In this document: positions 15,842 to 24,353 of the stretch, one piece after another | Layout: each line of letters starts with the position of its first letter | Numbering within the stretch: position 1 is the first letter of the stretch | Origin: a virus | Reading direction: 5' to 3' (one strand) | Length of the DNA stretch: 64,000 nucleotides | IMG/VR virus record: IMGVR_UViG_3300050013_000165 | Location: 37,469-101,468 of that record | Program-made: the position numbers and the translations under genes | The notes under the pieces: generated by a model | What the model was told of the DNA's origin: nothing | Seen by the model: the letters and a program-made list of their open reading frames with translations, nothing else | Databases searched by the model: none

Positions 15842-16401
15842 TGGCATTGACGTCAGTTGAAAGACGACGGCTGTACGTCCAACGCCATCCCGAACGTGTT
15901 GCTGCTTCCAAGAAGTCCTATGGCGCAACCGAACGAGGCAAGACGACAAAGAGGAATTACAACCGTCGATATTACGAAGAGCATGGCGAAGAAATTCGCT
16001 CCCAGGCGAGAGATTGGTGTAAACAAAATCTTGATCGCAAGCGGCAACTGAACCATGTTTGGCGTGATGCCAATAGAGAGCATTACAACGACACCCAGCG
16101 AAGTTGGTATAAGACCAATCGAGAACAAAACCTATTGCAGCGCCGTGCTTACGACGCTCTGGTTGCAGCCCAAAGGCGTGCTCGAAAGCGTGGGGCTCAA
16201 ATTGGTGCGGTCACTATCGAGCTTCTTCAGGAGAAGTGGAATTATTGGTTTGGGCGTTGCTGGATGTGCGGAAAACAAGCTGAAGCTTGGGATCACGTAA
16301 AACCTCTAGCTAAGGGCGGTGCTCATTGCCTCGCAAACCTTCGTCCGGCATGCAAACCATGCAACAGCCGAAAACGAGATCGTTGGCCGTTTCGTAACTG
16401 A
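15841..16401 (+). CDS. HNH endonuclease
   Basis: 186 residues. A long basic helical N-terminus precedes CWMCGKQAEAWDHVKPLAKGG, LANLRPACKPCNSRKRD: the HNH core with zinc Cys pairs and the catalytic W-D-H-V. It resembles freestanding phage HNH genes that follow portal or terminase genes. Unlike six others in this window, I find no copy of the portal C-terminus at its end. Confidence 0.82.
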   Translation: MALTSVERRRLYVQRHPERVAASKKSYGATERGKTTKRNYNRRYYEEHGEEIRSQARDWCKQNLDRKRQLNHVWRDANREHYNDTQRSWYKTNREQNLLQRRAYDALVAAQRRARKRGAQIGAVTIELLQEKWNYWFGRCWMCGKQAEAWDHVKPLAKGGAHCLANLRPACKPCNSRKRDRWPFRN

Positions 16402-16482
16402 CTTCCGGTCGGCATTAGCCATTAACTACTGTCGCCGACGTAACACTGTGGCCTTAATCGGAGAATTAGAAGGAGAGTTGTA

Positions 16483-17286
16483 ATGACACTCGATCCAGCA
16501 GCGGTAGTTCCTGGCGGAACTCCGCTTCACCTCCACATCGACCCGCGTGCTTCCGCAGTGCCGGATGGCTATATGTCAGCAGCGCAGGTCGAAGAGCTGC
16601 TAAATCGTGAGCGCGAGCGCGTTCGTCAGGAAGAGAAGAACAAGCTCTACCCTGAACTTGAACAGGTTCGAACCGAATTTCGTTCAGCGCAAGAGACGCT
16701 TGCAACGCTCACGACTGAGCGAGAGCAGCAGATCGCCGAGCAGACTCGGATTGCCCAGGAAGCCGAAGCGGAAGCCGAGCGCCTTCGGCAAGAAGGACTC
16801 AGTGCAAACCAGCGCCTCGAAGAGTATCAATCTTCGATGGATCAACGATTTGCCCAAATCGAAGCCGAGCGTTCCGCCGAGCGAGCATTACTCGCAAAGG
16901 AATCGCGTTTGCGTGAACTCGACAACTACGCATCACGGCGTGTGCAAGAAGTGACGCAGGCGGAAGAGATCATGCCGGAACTTGCCACCTTCATTCGTGG
17001 GAACAACGAAGACGAGATTGAGCAGAACATCGAAATCGCCAAGGCGAAGAGCGCCGAAATCGCAGCTCAGATCAGTGCGCGGTTCAACAGTGCGCCTCCA
17101 CGTCGAGTGATGATGCCTCCGACCGGAGCGCCGCCCATCGACGTCGCCGCCTTCACCGGCAACGACCGTCAAATCACTGCACAAGAGATCGCCGACATGC
17201 CGATGGAGGATTACCGGCAAATGCGGGGGGCTCTTCTCGGTGCCGCAAGCGAGCGTGTTCGCACTCTTGGGGCGTATGCGCCGTAA
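16483..17286 (+). CDS. Capsid scaffolding protein
   Basis: 267 residues with a central charged coiled coil (about residues 35-150, rich in Glu/Arg/Gln repeats), a disordered Pro-rich linker and a short C-terminal helix (MPMEDYRQMRGALLGAASERVRTLGAYAP), the classic layout of scaffolding proteins. It sits between the portal and the major capsid protein. Preceded by AAGGAGAG. It directs procapsid assembly and is later lost. Confidence 0.78.
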   Translation: MTLDPAAVVPGGTPLHLHIDPRASAVPDGYMSAAQVEELLNRERERVRQEEKNKLYPELEQVRTEFRSAQETLATLTTEREQQIAEQTRIAQEAEAEAERLRQEGLSANQRLEEYQSSMDQRFAQIEAERSAERALLAKESRLRELDNYASRRVQEVTQAEEIMPELATFIRGNNEDEIEQNIEIAKAKSAEIAAQISARFNSAPPRRVMMPPTGAPPIDVAAFTGNDRQITAQEIADMPMEDYRQMRGALLGAASERVRTLGAYAP

Positions 17287-17420
17287 TAGTGCCTTGCATT
17301 GCATTAGTGAAATGCACTTTGATGTTTGATTAGCGGATTTTCTTTTGTAGAACCAAATCGTGGCTGCCAGAGTCAGGCATTAGAGGCTCGAATCATTATT
17401 GAGTAAAGGAGACTCAAAGC
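17287..17420 (+). promoter_or_regulatory. Leader region of the major capsid gene
   Basis: A 134-base gap between scaffold and capsid. It holds a short hairpin (TGCATT-AGTGA-AATGCA, 17300-17316), a GATTAG element at about 17328 shared with other block leaders, and AAAGGAG before the capsid ATG. The long leader with its own ribosome site suggests separate, high-level expression of the capsid gene. Confidence 0.4.
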
Positions 17421-18413
17421 ATGGCCTCTGCAATTACCGGCTCGCCTTATCTGGCCGCTTCGCCGACTGGATATGCGGGCGCAAACTCAACGCTTGGGCA
17501 GGCAATCCAGACGATTTGGTCCAAGGAAATCCTGTTCCAGGCAATGCCCATTCTGCGCTTCGAGCAGTTTGCGGTCAAAAAGACGGAGCTTGGTGTTCAG
17601 CCTGGTCTGACCATCAACTTCATGCGATACAACAACCTGCCAAATGCTTCGCAGTTGGTGGAAGGTGTTCGCATGCAGACCGTCGCTTTGACGGCGAGCC
17701 AGTTCTCGATCACGGTTGCAGAACAGGGCTTCGCTGTGTCGGTCACGGAGCTGTTGCTCAATGCCTCGTTCGACGACGTCATGGCTTCGGCCTCCCGTCT
17801 GCTCGGACGAAACATGGCGCAGTACCTCGACTACAGCGCTCGGAACACACTGCTTTTGGCGTCGTCAGTGATCTTCGGATACAACTACCTCGCCACCGAC
17901 AACCCGCGGACCACGCAGTCGCCGTATGACCACGGCTCCGCTGCAACGTCCACCAACGGGTTGACGGGGAACTACTACTTCACCCCGGCTTTGGTGAAGG
18001 ATGCAGTATTGACCCTTGCTTCGAAGAACGTTCCTCGCCTCGGTGAGACCTACGTCTGCTTCGTGGCACCGACCCAGTCCCGAGAGCTTCGAGACTGCCC
18101 TGAGTTCATCGAGGTTACGAAGTACGCCGCCCCCGGCAACTTCGCCCTTGGCGAGATCGGTCGGCTTTGGGACTGCGTGTTCATTGAGACCACGCAGGTC
18201 AACCAAGCGCAGACCACGGCCGCTACTCCGGCCACGTACTACCAGGCGATCTTCATCGGCGACAATGCTTTCGGGCATGCGATTTCGTTGCCGGTCGAGC
18301 TTCGTGACGGTGGCGTTCTCGACTTCGGTCGAGAGCACGCTCTGGCATGGTACGCGATTTGGGGTCTTGGATTGATTACAGATTGGTCGGTCGTGATCGC
18401 AAATACCAACTAG
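17421..18413 (+). CDS. Major capsid protein
   Basis: 330 residues. LGQAIQTIWSKEILFQAMPILRFEQFAV followed by a long beta-rich body, LLLASSVIFGYNYLATD and a C-terminal WGLGLITDWSVVIANTN resemble N4-gp56-type/HK97-fold capsid proteins. The position after the scaffold and the strong ribosome site fit. The last 13 codons (18375-18413) are repeated with synonymous changes at 19607-19645, beyond two inserted genes, so the present 3' end probably came with the HNH cassette. Confidence 0.85.
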   Translation: MASAITGSPYLAASPTGYAGANSTLGQAIQTIWSKEILFQAMPILRFEQFAVKKTELGVQPGLTINFMRYNNLPNASQLVEGVRMQTVALTASQFSITVAEQGFAVSVTELLLNASFDDVMASASRLLGRNMAQYLDYSARNTLLLASSVIFGYNYLATDNPRTTQSPYDHGSAATSTNGLTGNYYFTPALVKDAVLTLASKNVPRLGETYVCFVAPTQSRELRDCPEFIEVTKYAAPGNFALGEIGRLWDCVFIETTQVNQAQTTAATPATYYQAIFIGDNAFGHAISLPVELRDGGVLDFGREHALAWYAIWGLGLITDWSVVIANTN

Positions 18414-18421
18414 TTGAACTC

Positions 18422-18447
18422 CCCAGTAGTTGTGTTAAACTGCTGGG
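18422..18447 (+). other. Hairpin abutting the HNH start codon
   Basis: CCCAGTAGTT and AACTGCTGGG form a 10-bp stem (one G.U pair) with a 6-base loop, ending exactly at the ATG of the HNH gene (18448). No separate Shine-Dalgarno is visible. The stem could end capsid transcription weakly, or limit translation of the endonuclease from the abundant capsid mRNA. Confidence 0.5.
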
Positions 18448-19191
18448 ATGACAATCAGAACGTGTGCTCTGTGCCCAGCACAGAAAGCTCCATACAAACA
18501 TCCAGAAGACCCTGAGCTTCGTATCTGTCAGGCGTGCAAGCGTCGATTAGAACGACAAGCTCGGGGTCTTTTGCTGCCAGGACCAAAGCCTGATCCAACA
18601 CGACCAAGGTCACGATATGGAACACAACGGGAAGGAAGCCCAAATCGAATATCACGTCGTCAATTTGCGACTGAAACTCGCTGTGCCAACAATCACCTGT
18701 TTACCAATGAGAGCACGTATTGGCGCAAAGACCCAAATGATGGAGTAGAGCGTCGAATCTGCCGAATTTGTTTGCGAGCAGCACAGCGCAAATCAAAAGG
18801 GCTTCCAGCAATTCCAGATGACACTCCGTTTGGACCACGCAATAAAGACAAGACGCATTGTCCACAAAATCATGAGTACACGCCAGAGAACACTTACACC
18901 TATAAGAGCGGTCTTCGTCGATGCCGAAAATGTATGCGAGCGCAGCAAATACGACACGATTATGGGATTGAGCCGGAGCAGTTTGACTTTTTTATCGAGA
19001 AGCAAGGAAATGCTTGTGCGATTTGTGAGCGGTCGTTTGAGGTGGAAACACCGCACGTTGACCACGATCACGCTGACGGGCATGTACGAGGCATTCTCTG
19101 TCGTCCTTGTAACTCGGGCCTCGGGTTCTTTGAGGATTCCCTGACGATGCTCAGGCGGGCCGTTCGCTACTTGGATAGGATTTCAGCATGA
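18448..19191 (+). CDS. Multi-zinc-finger endonuclease VII-type HNH protein
   Basis: 247 residues, longer than its relatives. There are three N-terminal Cys/His modules (CALC/CQAC, CANNH/CRIC and CPQNH/CRKC), then YGIEPEQFDFFIEKQGNACAIC, VDHDHADGHVRGILCRPCN and a final YLDRIS helix. The extra zinc modules probably recognise the target DNA. It ends overlapping the next ATG. This endonuclease likely drives homing into the capsid gene. Confidence 0.85.
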   Translation: MTIRTCALCPAQKAPYKHPEDPELRICQACKRRLERQARGLLLPGPKPDPTRPRSRYGTQREGSPNRISRRQFATETRCANNHLFTNESTYWRKDPNDGVERRICRICLRAAQRKSKGLPAIPDDTPFGPRNKDKTHCPQNHEYTPENTYTYKSGLRRCRKCMRAQQIRHDYGIEPEQFDFFIEKQGNACAICERSFEVETPHVDHDHADGHVRGILCRPCNSGLGFFEDSLTMLRRAVRYLDRISA

Positions 19192-19610
19192 GCAGGATTT
19201 CACCGCAGGCTCAACGACTAAAGGACGCCGCCGCCAATGTCACCGGCCACCCAAAAAGCTTTTTTACGGTTCGCACCGAGAAGAACCGTTATGGCGAATA
19301 CGGTGATGCTCATCTCGATTTGAACATCCGAAATATCGTTCGAAAAGGAAATGGGCTGACGCATAGAGATGTTCACGAGAATCTTGCGGATCACGCCGAT
19401 GATCTTGCAAAGCAAGGCTTGACCGTGAATGTGATTCACTCTTTGGACGGTCGCCGGAGCACCCATGTCTCGTCTACTCACAACCCTCGGCAAGAGGTGG
19501 CGGAATATCAAAATGGCAAGTGGAACACCCGTTCTCTGTTTCACGACCGTCGTCAATTGAGCGCCCAGGAACTTCGAACACTTCAAAAGCCGGATTCGGA
19601 GTGGAACTAA
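19188..19610 (+). CDS. Hypothetical protein carried with the capsid HNH cassette
   Basis: 140 residues. An ATGA overlap with the HNH gene and a polar, His/Asp-rich composition (HRDVHENLADHADDL). Its last codons run into the leftover capsid 3' sequence (it stops at 19610, inside the remnant). No family recognised. It may be a passenger, or an older gene that followed the capsid. Confidence 0.5.
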   Translation: MSRISPQAQRLKDAAANVTGHPKSFFTVRTEKNRYGEYGDAHLDLNIRNIVRKGNGLTHRDVHENLADHADDLAKQGLTVNVIHSLDGRRSTHVSSTHNPRQEVAEYQNGKWNTRSLFHDRRQLSAQELRTLQKPDSEWN

Positions 19611-19645
19611 CCGACTGGTCGGTGGTTGTGGCGAATACGAACTAA
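19607..19645 (+). pseudogene. Leftover original 3' end of the capsid gene
   Basis: Thirteen codons reading LTDWSVVVANTN-stop, matching the capsid C-terminus at 18375-18413 at 10 of 12 residues but with mostly different third bases. There is no start codon, so it is not translated on its own. It lies directly before the strong terminator that would naturally end the capsid transcript. Confidence 0.7.
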
Positions 19646-19677
19646 CGTCTCCAATCGAGACGTCTGCAAGGCTGAGG

Positions 19678-19700
19678 CCCGCCCTTCGGGGCGGGTCTTT
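19678..19700. terminator. Strong intrinsic terminator
   Basis: CCCGCCC-TTCG-GGGCGGG, a perfect 7-bp GC stem with a UUCG tetraloop followed by TCTTT. A second hairpin (ACGTCTC-CAATC-GAGACGT, 19645-19663) lies just upstream. It separates the capsid transcript from a convergent minus-strand gene and may act in both directions. Confidence 0.88.
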
Positions 19701-19701
19701 G

Positions 19702-19902
19702 CTATTCGAGGGCTTCTGTAATGAGGAAGCTCACTCGTTCGTCGTCGCGCCATCGCACATAGAGATCGACCATTTCGTCAATCGCTTCCCACGTTGTGAC
19801 GAATCCACAACGGGCGGCTTCTCGGGCAGCGGAATTGCGCAGACGAACACGCACCTCATCGTTGCTGATTGTCGTCCAGTACGGAACGAATCCGCCGAGC
19901 AT
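19702..19902 (-). CDS. Small hypothetical protein (66 aa, reverse strand)
   Basis: A reverse-strand frame converging on the terminator. The product (VRVRLRNSAAREAARCGFV, then acidic EAIDEMVDLYVRWRDDE) looks like a genuine small helical protein. The ribosome site is weak. It is one of few minus-strand genes in the structural half; function unknown. Confidence 0.45.
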   Translation of the reverse strand: MLGGFVPYWTTISNDEVRVRLRNSAAREAARCGFVTTWEAIDEMVDLYVRWRDDERVSFLITEALE

Positions 19903-20001
19903 TAGAGCAGCCTAACTGACGTGAAGTGGGATTAGGCCGCATGGCAAGCTCTTTCTCATTGGGAACCCGGGACTAACCATGTCCCAAAAAGGAGAATTCA
20001 A

Positions 20002-20580
20002 ATGGCGCAGCCAAAAGGTAATCGAGGTCCAGACCGGGCGAGTGCGGGAAGCCGTCGCTCTGCTCGTTCCCCCGGCGACATGACCGGGCGAGTAAAGGAC
20101 CAACAGGCGAAGGCAGCCAAGGCTGATCTTGAAGAGCGCGGAGCAGAACTCACAATGATGAACTCAGCGCAGGCCGACGACGAAGAGCACGGTGTCTTCG
20201 ACGGCCAGTCCGGTGACCGTGTTGATTTGCGTGATGCACAAAACCGTCACGTTGTAATCGATGACGAAGGCGATGACGATGAGAGCTTCCGATTCGCTCC
20301 TCAATTTGCCGAGGAAGAGCCCACTTTGACTGGTAAGGAAAGCGCCGAAACGCTTGCGCCAATCATCGCCGCCCGACGACAGCACGCAGCGCCTCCGGCG
20401 CACGCAGTTCGTTCGTCGATGGCAACCATTCGCGTCGATCAAGACATCGAGGATATGACCTACGGAGTCGTGAACGGCCGACCAAATAACTTCACACTCC
20501 GTGAGGGGTTGAAGTATCGATTGCCGCTTCCCGTGGCCGAGCATTTGAACGATCTCGGGTTGGTTCGCCAATGGTTCTAA
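20002..20580 (+). CDS. Head-associated structural protein
   Basis: 192 residues with a good AAGGAG. The N-terminal half is polar and disordered with an acidic patch (DDEGDDDE). The C-terminus has MTYGVVNGRPNNFTLREG and LKYRLPLPVAEHLNDLG, a motif I recognise from phage proteins located after capsid genes (Y-G x F-x-x-G x Y-x-V-P x HL-x-x-x-G). Probably a head decoration or head-tail joining component. Confidence 0.6.
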   Translation: MAQPKGNRGPDRASAGSRRSARSPGDMTGRVKDQQAKAAKADLEERGAELTMMNSAQADDEEHGVFDGQSGDRVDLRDAQNRHVVIDDEGDDDESFRFAPQFAEEEPTLTGKESAETLAPIIAARRQHAAPPAHAVRSSMATIRVDQDIEDMTYGVVNGRPNNFTLREGLKYRLPLPVAEHLNDLGLVRQWF

Positions 20581-20593
20581 CGAGGAGAACACT

Positions 20594-20902
20594 ATGCCGT
20601 CCGTCCAACAGACGTTGGTCCCCAATCAGTTCTTTCGGTACACCATTACCGATGCAATTTGTCGCGGGGTCACTGTTTATCAAGTAGCCAACGTTGCAGA
20701 ATGTTGGGCGACGGCAAATGGGCAGGACCCCGTTGTGCCCTCCGGTGGTGTTGAAGTGACCGATGGTCAAACGACTCTTTCGGGAGTTCTCGGATTGGCG
20801 GGTGCACGGGTCCTGCATCCTCCGTATCCGGCGGGCCAACCTGTTCAACCAAACATTCGAATTCTCTCGCAAGGATCGCCAACAATCGTAATCGAGTGGT
20901 GA
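20594..20902 (+). CDS. Small structural protein
   Basis: 102 residues with GAGGAG upstream. It is beta-rich, Gly/Pro/Val-rich and has no charged helices, typical of capsid decoration or tail-adaptor domains. It begins PSVQQTLVPNQFFRYTITD. No family assigned. Confidence 0.5.
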   Translation: MPSVQQTLVPNQFFRYTITDAICRGVTVYQVANVAECWATANGQDPVVPSGGVEVTDGQTTLSGVLGLAGARVLHPPYPAGQPVQPNIRILSQGSPTIVIEW

Positions 20903-20906
20903 TCAA

Positions 20907-21746
20907 ATGGCGCTCGATAACCTAGTCAACCTTGCTTATTCGCTTGTAACTGGCGCACCGTCGCCGCCAACGTCGGGAACGGCGTGCACGGTTCAAGCGG
21001 GCATCACCTGGCCGACCGGCAACTTCGACATGTTGTTCTGGCCTCCCGGTGACATCCCTCTGCTTTCGAACGCAGAGATTTGTCGTTGTTCGGCGGTTGG
21101 CAACACAATCACGATGACTCGCGGTGCATATGGCACTACCGAGCAAGCCATCGCCATTGGTTGGCAGTGTGCTCAGGTCATTACGGCCGATCTCTTCACC
21201 GAGATTGTGGCTTTGATTAACGCCACTGTGACGAGCTTCAATACTCGAACTGGTGCCGTGACCCTTGCTGCGGCAGACATCGAGGGGTTGTTCACCGCTG
21301 CGGGTCAGTTGTTTGTTGGAACTGGTTCAGGAACTGGTTCGCTCCTTGCCGGTGGAGCAACTGGCACATTCCTTGGCGCTAATACCGGCGGGGCTCCCAC
21401 TTGGAAGGCCGTCACGAGCAGTGTTGCTGCTACGGCAAGTGAGGTTGAGTGCACCACCACCGGGGCTACTCAAATTGTCACCTATACGCCAAGCGGTGAC
21501 GGAAACTTTCACATCAGTGTTTACTTTCGAGTCGTCACGGCAACGACCGTTGTCACCATTACGGTGACTTGGACAGACGCCACTGGTTCGCAAACAATGA
21601 CGTTGATAAATGCTGTTTCGTGTGCAACTGGTTCGTACTCACTCACCGATTTCATGATCAACGCAGAAGCAGATGCGATAACCGTTTCAATGACCGCTGG
21701 AACCTCAAATCAGGTCTACGGTTCCGCTTCGATACTCGTGGGTTAG
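20907..21746 (+). CDS. Fibre-like structural protein
   Basis: 279 residues. An N-terminal structural domain is followed by SFNTRTGAVTLAAADIEGLF, the N-T-x-T-G-x-V-T-L motif typical of phage fibre shafts, then Gly/Thr-rich beta repeats. The C-terminal domain is Thr/Val-rich. Probably a head or neck fibre, given its place between head genes. Confidence 0.6.
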   Translation: MALDNLVNLAYSLVTGAPSPPTSGTACTVQAGITWPTGNFDMLFWPPGDIPLLSNAEICRCSAVGNTITMTRGAYGTTEQAIAIGWQCAQVITADLFTEIVALINATVTSFNTRTGAVTLAAADIEGLFTAAGQLFVGTGSGTGSLLAGGATGTFLGANTGGAPTWKAVTSSVAATASEVECTTTGATQIVTYTPSGDGNFHISVYFRVVTATTVVTITVTWTDATGSQTMTLINAVSCATGSYSLTDFMINAEADAITVSMTAGTSNQVYGSASILVG

Positions 21747-21757
21747 GAAGAATAAAA

Positions 21758-22612
21758 ATGGATACAAGGGGCGCAATCGATCTCGACGAAGAATTTCTTG
21801 GTCGTAAGTATCACGACAAGAGTTTGATTCGACCGGCATTAATTGCTGCTCGTCGAAATATGGGCATGATGGCAACTGCAACTTTGCTCAATGGTGGATT
21901 GCAGGGAACAGCACTTACATCGCACGTTGCTCACGGTAAGACGTTTAGTTCGGCTTCGGCCGGATTCAATCAAACTGGTTCGCTGTTTTGGGCCGCATCA
22001 CCAGTGAATGGGGCGGTTTACAACGGCTCCCTTTACAACAACACCCTTAGTGTTCCATACAACGGATGCCCGATTTTTTTGGCAGGAGCTATTGGTAACA
22101 GTCTCACGGCGACGACAATCACGGATACGTTTAGTAGTAGTTATACGTGGACTTTGATTGATTCTGTTGCAATTGGTGCGGGAATCCAAAACAATTACAT
22201 ATGGATTGGGCAGGGCGGCTCAGGATTATCGGGAACTGTCGCCATCAATTTTTCCGGTAGCACAGACTGCATGGGATTCGCTGTTCCGATTATTGGATGT
22301 TCTCAGGCATCCGGCACCGGAGCCGTTGATGTGCACGGTCATAACAGCGGAAGTTCGTCAACCGCCTCTGGTCCTTCGTTGACACCATCCGTTGCGGGGG
22401 AAGTTGGACTTTGGTTTGCGGCCGCTCTCATGAACACCGACGCATTTACTAATGGCAATTACAAAAGCGGGGCTATGGCGATGTATGGGCCTTCTGTTGC
22501 TGGCATTTTAGAGACTGCTTGTGCGCTGCCAACGTCTGCTCAAAATCCAAGTTGGGGGCTTAACGGATCAAATTATTGGGGCACGATGGGTGCAATTTTC
22601 AAGGGCGCATGA
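21758..22612 (+). CDS. Fibre or surface structural protein
   Basis: 284 residues from ATG 21758, preceded by AGGAAG; the frame is open upstream through the previous gene but that part is a shadow. After a polar N-terminus the product is Gly/Ser/Thr-rich and beta-forming, ending LNGSNYWGTMGAIFKGA. It may adopt an adhesin-like or sugar-binding fold. Paired with the preceding fibre-like gene. Confidence 0.55.
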   Translation: MDTRGAIDLDEEFLGRKYHDKSLIRPALIAARRNMGMMATATLLNGGLQGTALTSHVAHGKTFSSASAGFNQTGSLFWAASPVNGAVYNGSLYNNTLSVPYNGCPIFLAGAIGNSLTATTITDTFSSSYTWTLIDSVAIGAGIQNNYIWIGQGGSGLSGTVAINFSGSTDCMGFAVPIIGCSQASGTGAVDVHGHNSGSSSTASGPSLTPSVAGEVGLWFAAALMNTDAFTNGNYKSGAMAMYGPSVAGILETACALPTSAQNPSWGLNGSNYWGTMGAIFKGA

Positions 22613-22616
22613 GCTT

Positions 22617-22763
22617 GTGACTACCATCGGACGTCAATCATTACAACTCGTTGTGCAACCGGCACTCGTCGGAGATCAAGAAAATCTCGGCTTAGTTGTA
22701 CAACCGGCAATGAAGCCGGATCAGGAATCACTTGACTTAACAGTGCAGCCCGCTCTTCAATAG
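22617..22763 (+). CDS. Tiny repeat protein with VQPAL motifs
   Basis: 48 residues from GTG 22617. The product is mostly three tandem units of about 14 residues, each ending VQPAL or VQPAM and separated by DQE (LQLVVQPALVGDQENLGL, then a second and third copy). There is no catalytic feature. It could be a structural linker or decoy peptide. Starts five bases after the previous stop. Confidence 0.45.
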   Translation: MTTIGRQSLQLVVQPALVGDQENLGLVVQPAMKPDQESLDLTVQPALQ

Positions 22764-22773
22764 GATTTCTTCC

Positions 22774-23808
22774 ATGTCCACAGCGTCAATCACATTGAGA
22801 ACTCGGTTCGAGATTCAGGACACCGGCATGCCTTTCGCGTGCGCTGTGGTGCTCGATGGCGTCTCGACTGTTTACGATTTGCCGGTTGAGTCAATTTCTT
22901 CGACGGCGACGCCTCCGACCGTAATCATTGATGGCGCTGTTGTTCCGGCCAATCAAGCGACACCGGCTTACACATTTGATTACAAGCACGGGATCATCGT
23001 CTTTCCGACACCCCCACAACCGCAAGGTGGATCGCTTCAAGTATCCGGTATTACCTACGACTACTTCATTGATGCGGAAGTCTCCCAAGCCGTAACCGAC
23101 GCATTCAACTTGCACGTTGCTGACGAAGAACCGTTGCCGGTAATCGACCCGGTCTCCGGCGAACTGGGGATCAACTCGAACAATCAATATCTCGTGTCCC
23201 TTATGGCGGCTGTCGAGCTGCTTTGGTTTCGCGCAACGGATGCTTCGAAGGACATTGACATTCATACGCCCGAGGGAGTCTCGCTTCCTCGTGCGCAGCG
23301 TTATCGTCAAATCCTTCAACAAATTCAGGGATTGCAGCAACAGTACAAAGACTTGTGTGCCGCACTCGGTGTCGGTATCTGGCGCATTCAAATCCTCAAT
23401 CAGCGCCGAGTTAGTTACACGACAAACCGCCTCATCCCGATCTTTCGAGAGCAGAATTACAACGAGCCCTATACCGGGTTCTTTCCGACCACGGGGTTGG
23501 TTGGAGCACTTATTACGATCAATGGCAAATACTTCAATAGAACAACTCAGGTCACCTTTGGTGGTGTTCCGGCACTCACGTCCGTGCCGTATCCATACTC
23601 GACTCCGTTGGTCGCCGGACAGTTCTCTGTCGTCAACGATGGGCAACTTCAGGTAGCTGTTCCTGTGGGAGCCATGACGGGCCAAATCGGGGTTGTCACG
23701 CCCTATGGCGTTGTGCTTTCGACGGCGCAGTTCGTTGTGGGGCAACCTGCTCCGTTCGTTGACTATGGACCAGAGCTGGTCCCGATCCCAATTCCTCCTG
23801 GTCATTGA
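22774..23808 (+). CDS. Structural protein with IPT/TIG domain
   Basis: 344 residues. The N-terminal half has a beta domain and a helical region (QRYRQILQQIQGLQQQYKDLC). Residues about 245-330 form an IPT/TIG immunoglobulin-like fold: GALITINGKYFNRTTQVTFGG, ... FSVVNDGQLQVAVPVGAMTG. Ig-like domains are common on phage virion surfaces. It lies in the head-tail connector region. Confidence 0.65.
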   Translation: MSTASITLRTRFEIQDTGMPFACAVVLDGVSTVYDLPVESISSTATPPTVIIDGAVVPANQATPAYTFDYKHGIIVFPTPPQPQGGSLQVSGITYDYFIDAEVSQAVTDAFNLHVADEEPLPVIDPVSGELGINSNNQYLVSLMAAVELLWFRATDASKDIDIHTPEGVSLPRAQRYRQILQQIQGLQQQYKDLCAALGVGIWRIQILNQRRVSYTTNRLIPIFREQNYNEPYTGFFPTTGLVGALITINGKYFNRTTQVTFGGVPALTSVPYPYSTPLVAGQFSVVNDGQLQVAVPVGAMTGQIGVVTPYGVVLSTAQFVVGQPAPFVDYGPELVPIPIPPGH

Positions 23809-23837
23809 TCGTGAAAAAAGTTCCGGTGGAGCACTAA

Positions 23838-24353
23838 ATGCCGAACGCTAATGGTCCTTCAGATCGCCGGTTATGGCGAGAGATTTGGGGAGCGCGTCAA
23901 GCCTTCAAGGACTACCAACTCGAAGCTGGTCAATGGGTCCAGTGGTTCCGTTTCAACAAGCCGGGGACCACAGCTAATCCGATCTATGACACCGGGCCTC
24001 AGCGTGTGTGGTATCCGGCGATCACTCTGCCGGTAATGCTGGCTGAGCAAACCCGAGCATCGCAGAACTTCGACGACGATGGGTTGTACCTCGTTTCTCG
24101 ACTGCATTTGATCTTCAGCTACTACGCCTTCTTTCAAACTACGATGCCGGACCCTGACCCCTACGGACAGGATCACGTCAACGACCGTGTGGGCTTCGAT
24201 ACCACCCTCTTTTCGGTGGATTCGTTCATTCCTCACGGTCGCGTGGCGGGACAATGGTTGACGGTCTCGTGTGATTTGACTGAGGTCGCTTCCGAGGATT
24301 TGGCAGAAGACGTTCCCGCTCCGATGTTCGCTCCGTATGTGGTTGCCTCCTAA
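23838..24353 (+). CDS. Head-tail connector candidate
   Basis: 171 residues. It starts with DRRLWREIWGARQAFKDYQ, has a central aromatic beta region and ends in FAPYVVAS. The size and position (before the tail genes, after the head genes) suit a neck or head-completion protein. The minus-strand HNH gene ends on top of its stop codon. Confidence 0.5.
   Translation: MPNANGPSDRRLWREIWGARQAFKDYQLEAGQWVQWFRFNKPGTTANPIYDTGPQRVWYPAITLPVMLAEQTRASQNFDDDGLYLVSRLHLIFSYYAFFQTTMPDPDPYGQDHVNDRVGFDTTLFSVDSFIPHGRVAGQWLTVSCDLTEVASEDLAEDVPAPMFAPYVVAS

Larger units (their letters stand above)
18375..19606 (+). mobile_element. HNH cassette at the 3' end of the capsid gene
   Basis: The capsid gene ends with TDWSVVIANTN-stop, and 1.2 kb downstream a non-coding stretch spells LTDWSVVVANTN-stop in another frame of its neighbour, followed by a strong terminator. 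Between them are an endonuclease VII-type gene and one unknown gene. Most codons differ only synonymously (aca/acc, gat/gac, gtc/gtg, gca/gcg, acc/acg). I infer an insertion that replaced the essential capsid C-terminus with a recoded version and left the original end next to the original terminator. Confidence 0.7.

Noticed and set aside
15841-16401. Recoded 3' duplication for the portal/HNH pair
   Set aside because: The portal ends PEDDNS and the HNH ends WPFRN. I find no copy of the portal end in the HNH or in the gap behind it.
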